From: Acanthaster planci
Taxonomy: Eukaryota; Echinodermata; Asteroidea; Valvatida; Acanthasteridae
Direction of reading: 5' to 3'
Assembly (NCBI RefSeq): GCF_001949145.1
Contig: NW_019091707.1
Coordinates: 48,917 to 59,143, forward strand
DNA: 10,227 nt
Of the stretch, positions 7,443-10,227 are shown in pieces (the first letter of the stretch is position 1; every line of letters starts with the position of its first letter). A program made the translations under genes and the position numbers. The notes under the pieces were generated by a model. The model made no database searches. It worked only from the letters and a program-made list of their open reading frames with translations, and had not been told where the DNA came from.

Positions 7443-9591
7443 GGTTACACTCTTGCGCAAATTTCCGGGGCTCGGTGTATGTGTACATATAACGGTGTAT
7501 ACTCAAAGTCCCAACTTTCCCGTGTGCCAAGTTTTTAAGAAGTGATGTCGCAGGTGGATCACTCTATACGTGTAGTACTAGTACTGTTGTTATGTACTGT
7601 ATGGGTTTCACTTGCACTGTTTAAGATCAAGTAATGACAGACAACTTATGTGACCCGTCATAGTTTGAACACCCATTACCCTGAGGTCGTTGATGCCCCC
7701 AACACACATCAATTACTCAGGTCATGGGGAAAACTCGGCCGGTTAGGCTTTGTGGCCTACAAATATTAGTAATTGAGTCCTATATTAATACAGTATACTC
7801 TGACCTTTACATCATGAATCGTGGATAGTATAAATTTGTTTAGCGAGTTCAATACATTGAGTAATAATAGCCAATTGCATTAACATGCGTATGTGCCTTT
7901 TCAAACAAAATCGTTTTCAACAGTAAGGGTGATTGTGGGTACTGTACAGGTACATGTATATGAATAACATGCAGCCAAAGCGAAACTTGTTGGCGTGCGT
8001 ATCGCGAAAAAAAAGGTTTCTACCGCTATAGAAGTAAATGTACATTAGAACAGGACTGGTGCGGGTCTGAGAGCAATGACCTCAACAACTCAAAGCAGAA
8101 GCGGTTGCGCCTTTTCTTTTAGCCGTCATCGCACTGTATCTTTCTCTGGTAGCACCTTCGGAGACTGCTGCCAGTTCCAACAAAATGTGTAAATTGTAAA
8201 GTGTCGATCGCAGTTACCCTCCCGACGCGAAATTTTTACAGGGCCAACGGGGTTGCAGGATAATTACACTGTCAATTTTACGTCACAGAAAATTCCTCTG
8301 CTGACGACAAGTGCGATGTAAAACTTACATCTTAATTTGAATTCAGATTACAGGTCGGTGGGTCGTGACCTCTGGTTTTTCCAGCGCGCACGTCCTTACA
8401 CTACATTAAAATTAAGTTATTTTCAAAATTGTCGATAAAAATTCCCGCAGGATCGGTGGCATTTACGACAACACTTTTCCTAGTTCAGAATTGGTCTAAG
8501 CGGTTCCGATAGGATCGCAACAAATCAAGGATAAAAAGTTACCACGCAAAAAATCCATTCTTTAACTGGACCCATTGTGACATGATGAAGGGTTTCTTGA
8601 TTTAGGGAAAATTAGTTCGTAAATAAGTCCTAAGAAAAAAAAGGAACTTCCACGAATATGACTCCACTTTTCTGGCGAGCTCTCCGGCACTATACTATGC
8701 CCCAGCCGCGCAGTTGACGAACCCATCACGTCACATGCATTTTTCTACGCCTTTGTAGTTGACTCCCTAACAGGATAGGGTGCAACACTTGCCCCGCCCC
8801 CCAGAAAAAAAATTGTTGAGTTTTCCGCCAATTTACAACCACGGAAAAACTGCATTTGTTTAGATTAAACAGACGTTTTGATGAAAAAGTTTATATAATT
8901 TTGAGTATGAAAATGTATTTGAAATCATACGGAGTGAGTGGTAGATCGTCATGTAAATGTTGTCGATTTTTTTTTTAATTTGTTTTTAATCATTATTACT
9001 ACAGCCCCTATTTTGCTCCCGTCATAAGCTGCAGTGTCTCACCACGGTCTCACGCACGAGACTTGATTGAGACTCCGAGGGCGCATCTTACTATCGGTTT
9101 GGGTCAAAAATCATTTAGTTGTAATGTCGCCATGACTGAAACGTATGAGGTAAAAAGAATCGTGGTTTTTTGAGACCTCATTCGGTGTCAGAGTGTATGG
9201 TCAATCCTAGGATGCCCTCGTAAAATGCACACACATGTACAGCTGCATGTTGCTGGCCAGTAAAGATGACAATAATTGCCAAAGCGGGCAAGTATTAGAG
9301 TCTGCTAGTACTAGAGTCTGTGCACGTGAATTGTACGGTGGATAAAATCCTGGGGTGGGAGTGGGACTGCCACCTTGTATTTTAGGAAATTATCAGGGCC
9401 CTCCTAATTGCTGTATTTTGCAATAGAGTGTAGGCATCAATTTTCAAAATGGCGATGGCCTCGTGACTGTTTTGAGCGGTGGGTTTTCTCTGAAGAGAAT
9501 TTTTTCAAAAGTCACCGGTTGGTCCACTGAAAATTGGAAGGGAAATGAAAGATGAGGAAGTGAGCTTTCCTTTGATATGTTTCTTGAACAC
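7443..9591. other. Region upstream of the BEN gene, no gene recognised
   Basis: This should contain the BEN gene promoter and any non-coding first exon, but neither can be placed with confidence. Visible elements are one TACATGTA (7951-7958), a 12-bp palindrome AGTACTAGTACT (7574-7585), CRE-like sites TTACGTCA (8278-8285) and CACGTCA (8727-8733), and a minus-strand TATATAAA (8897-8890). Several A or T tracts lie between 7990 and 8980, and a short tandem repeat at 9291-9322. A possible plus-strand exon at 9005-9149 is too weak to call. Confidence 0.5.
9291..9322. repeat. Two-copy 16-nt tandem repeat
   Basis: AGTATTAGAGTCTGCT is followed directly by AGTACTAGAGTCTGTG, which differs at three positions. 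It contains the palindrome CTAGTACTAG at 9305-9314. It is non-coding and its function is unknown. Confidence 0.7.
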
Positions 9592-9744
9592 CTGTGAAAA
9601 TTATATTTTCTTGATTTTTGGTTTGGGAATATTTATCACTGTCGTCCATGGCTGCTTCTGGTCCATGGACATAGACTTTCTGCGGCCGAGTTTGAGGTAG
9701 TGAGGAATCCACGTGTGCATGCACGGAAGAAAAATCCACGTACT
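9592..9744 (-). CDS. Possible internal exon of a second minus-strand gene
   Basis: A strong acceptor (TTTTGTTTCATACTGTGCAG) is followed by 153 nt of open frame and a donor ACAG|GTGTTC, giving a symmetric phase 1-1 exon. The translation begins (x)YVDFSSVHAHVDSS, continues with KVYVHGPEAAMDDSDKYSQTK, and ends ENIIFT. Tyrosines in YVDF, YVHG and YSQT contexts and the acidic, hydrophilic composition are like cytoplasmic tails of animal receptors that recruit SH2 proteins, but no family is recognised. No partner exon is certain. A donor-like CAATTC|GTAAGC at about 10190 could join in frame. It may be a chance open stretch. Confidence 0.32.
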
Positions 9745-10227
9745 CTGCACAGTATGAAACAAAACTACTGTACATATACATGTACAGGTACATGCATGCA
9801 TTTACTATAGCTGCCGTGGTGTGTGCATTCTCTTTGGTTTCATACATTTCAAGTTATAAGAATCTGTGTTGTGTCTATCTCACATCGAGTTGGCAAATGG
9901 AGTTCCCCATTTATCAGCGCCGACTTCCTTCCCATACAGTGAAAATAACAAAACCGACTCCCCTCAAAGAATTCAACTAAATGCCACCAACAACCCGGAT
10001 TTTTATCCATTAACAACCTTGCACGAGTATGTATCATGTCGTCCATCGGGCCTTGGCCCTCTCTTTTGCCCATTCATGGGTCTGTACTGAATGCATAGCA
10101 ATTTCAAACGCGAACTTGAAGAAAACAGTGGCTTTCTGTGGAAAAAAAGAGCTCACTCATTTCGGACTGGGGCCGCCAAAACTGCTTACGAATTGAGTTT
10201 TCAACCCATTGAGATGAAAGGATGGGG
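9745..10227. other. Right edge, no firm gene
   Basis: One TACATGTA (9777-9784) sits beside a GCATGCATGCA-like run. A plus-strand stretch (9940-10026) lies between an acceptor-like CTTCCTTCCCATACAG and a donor-like GTATGT. It is open and symmetric (87 nt, phase 2-2) but has no recognisable domain. Both strands are open over much of 9866-10090, so neither can be called. Confidence 0.4.

Noticed and set aside
8890-8897. TATATAAA on the minus strand as a BEN gene TATA box
   Set aside because: It is about 1.45 kb upstream of the ATG with no initiator or known 5' exon, and such AT words are common here.
9089-9139. Minus-strand TTTCAG ... GTAAGATG pair resembling a small exon
   Set aside because: All three reading frames contain a stop.
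9005-9149. Plus-strand stretch after a T-rich acceptor-like site ending TACTACAG, open for 48 codons, before GAG|GTAAAA
   Set aside because: The acceptor is good, but the translation shows no known pattern, the phases (2 in, 0 out) match no neighbour, and an open frame of this length is not rare by chance.
4141-9314. TAGTACTA palindrome at 4144, 7573 and 9306, with a shared 13-mer at the first two sites
   Set aside because: Only three copies with differing flanks; not enough to define a repeat family.
9866-10090. 74-codon open frames on both strands
   Set aside because: Both strands are open with equal length, no domain is recognised, and no clear splice pair selects one.
3214-10166. 14-mer TCACTCATTTCGGA shared by 3214-3227 and 10153-10166
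   Set aside because: One shared 14-mer in 10 kb is near chance expectation, and similarity does not extend into the flanks.
1-10227. tRNA, rRNA, CRISPR array, transposase or reverse transcriptase
   Set aside because: No tRNA B-box-like GGTTCGAATCC, no regular direct-repeat array, and no enzyme motif in any open frame was seen.

Overview
The window looks like nuclear DNA of an invertebrate animal. It carries a gene split into many short exons with clean GT/GC...AG junctions, in AT-leaning non-coding sequence. That sequence is rich in the palindrome TACATGTA (15 exact copies) and has a few TAGGCCTA-like words. I associate this texture with marine invertebrates, perhaps a non-vertebrate deuterostome such as an echinoderm, hemichordate or lancelet; that placement is an impression, not a result. 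Nothing bacterial or viral was seen.

The one well-supported gene lies on the minus strand. Its coding part runs from the ATG at 7442 to the TAA at 2417 and can be assembled into ten exons: 7442-7262, 6963-6932, 6311-6231, 5865-5791, 5598-5527, 5288-5259, 4737-4663, 4245-4171, 3923-3846 and 2965-2417. Together they are 1,248 nt and encode a predicted 415-residue protein. Intron 1 is phase 1 and the next eight introns are all phase 0. The N-terminal exon encodes a small Tudor-like beta-barrel-type segment (residues about 12-60). Exons 2-9 encode a low-complexity linker, first lysine-rich and then acidic. The last exon encodes a Ser/Thr/Pro-rich stretch followed by a C-terminal BEN domain (about 335-411). 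The architecture recalls BEND5-type chromatin or transcription factors, so a nuclear DNA-binding role is likely; the orthology is not proven.

Region by region: 1-2416 is downstream, mostly featureless DNA with two hairpin-forming inverted repeats, a perfect CRE-like octamer and possible poly(A) signals for the gene. 2417-7442 is the gene. 7443-9591 is upstream DNA with no convincing exon. 9592-9744 is a possible 153-nt phase 1-1 exon of a second minus-strand gene, encoding a tyrosine-containing segment. The remainder to 10227 contains only weak exon-like stretches.

The most notable observations are a 22-bp hairpin inside the coding sequence of the last exon, a run of seven symmetric phase-0 mini-exons including similar neighbours, a GC-AG intron, two microexons (32 and 30 nt), and TACATGTA copies close behind several splice donors.
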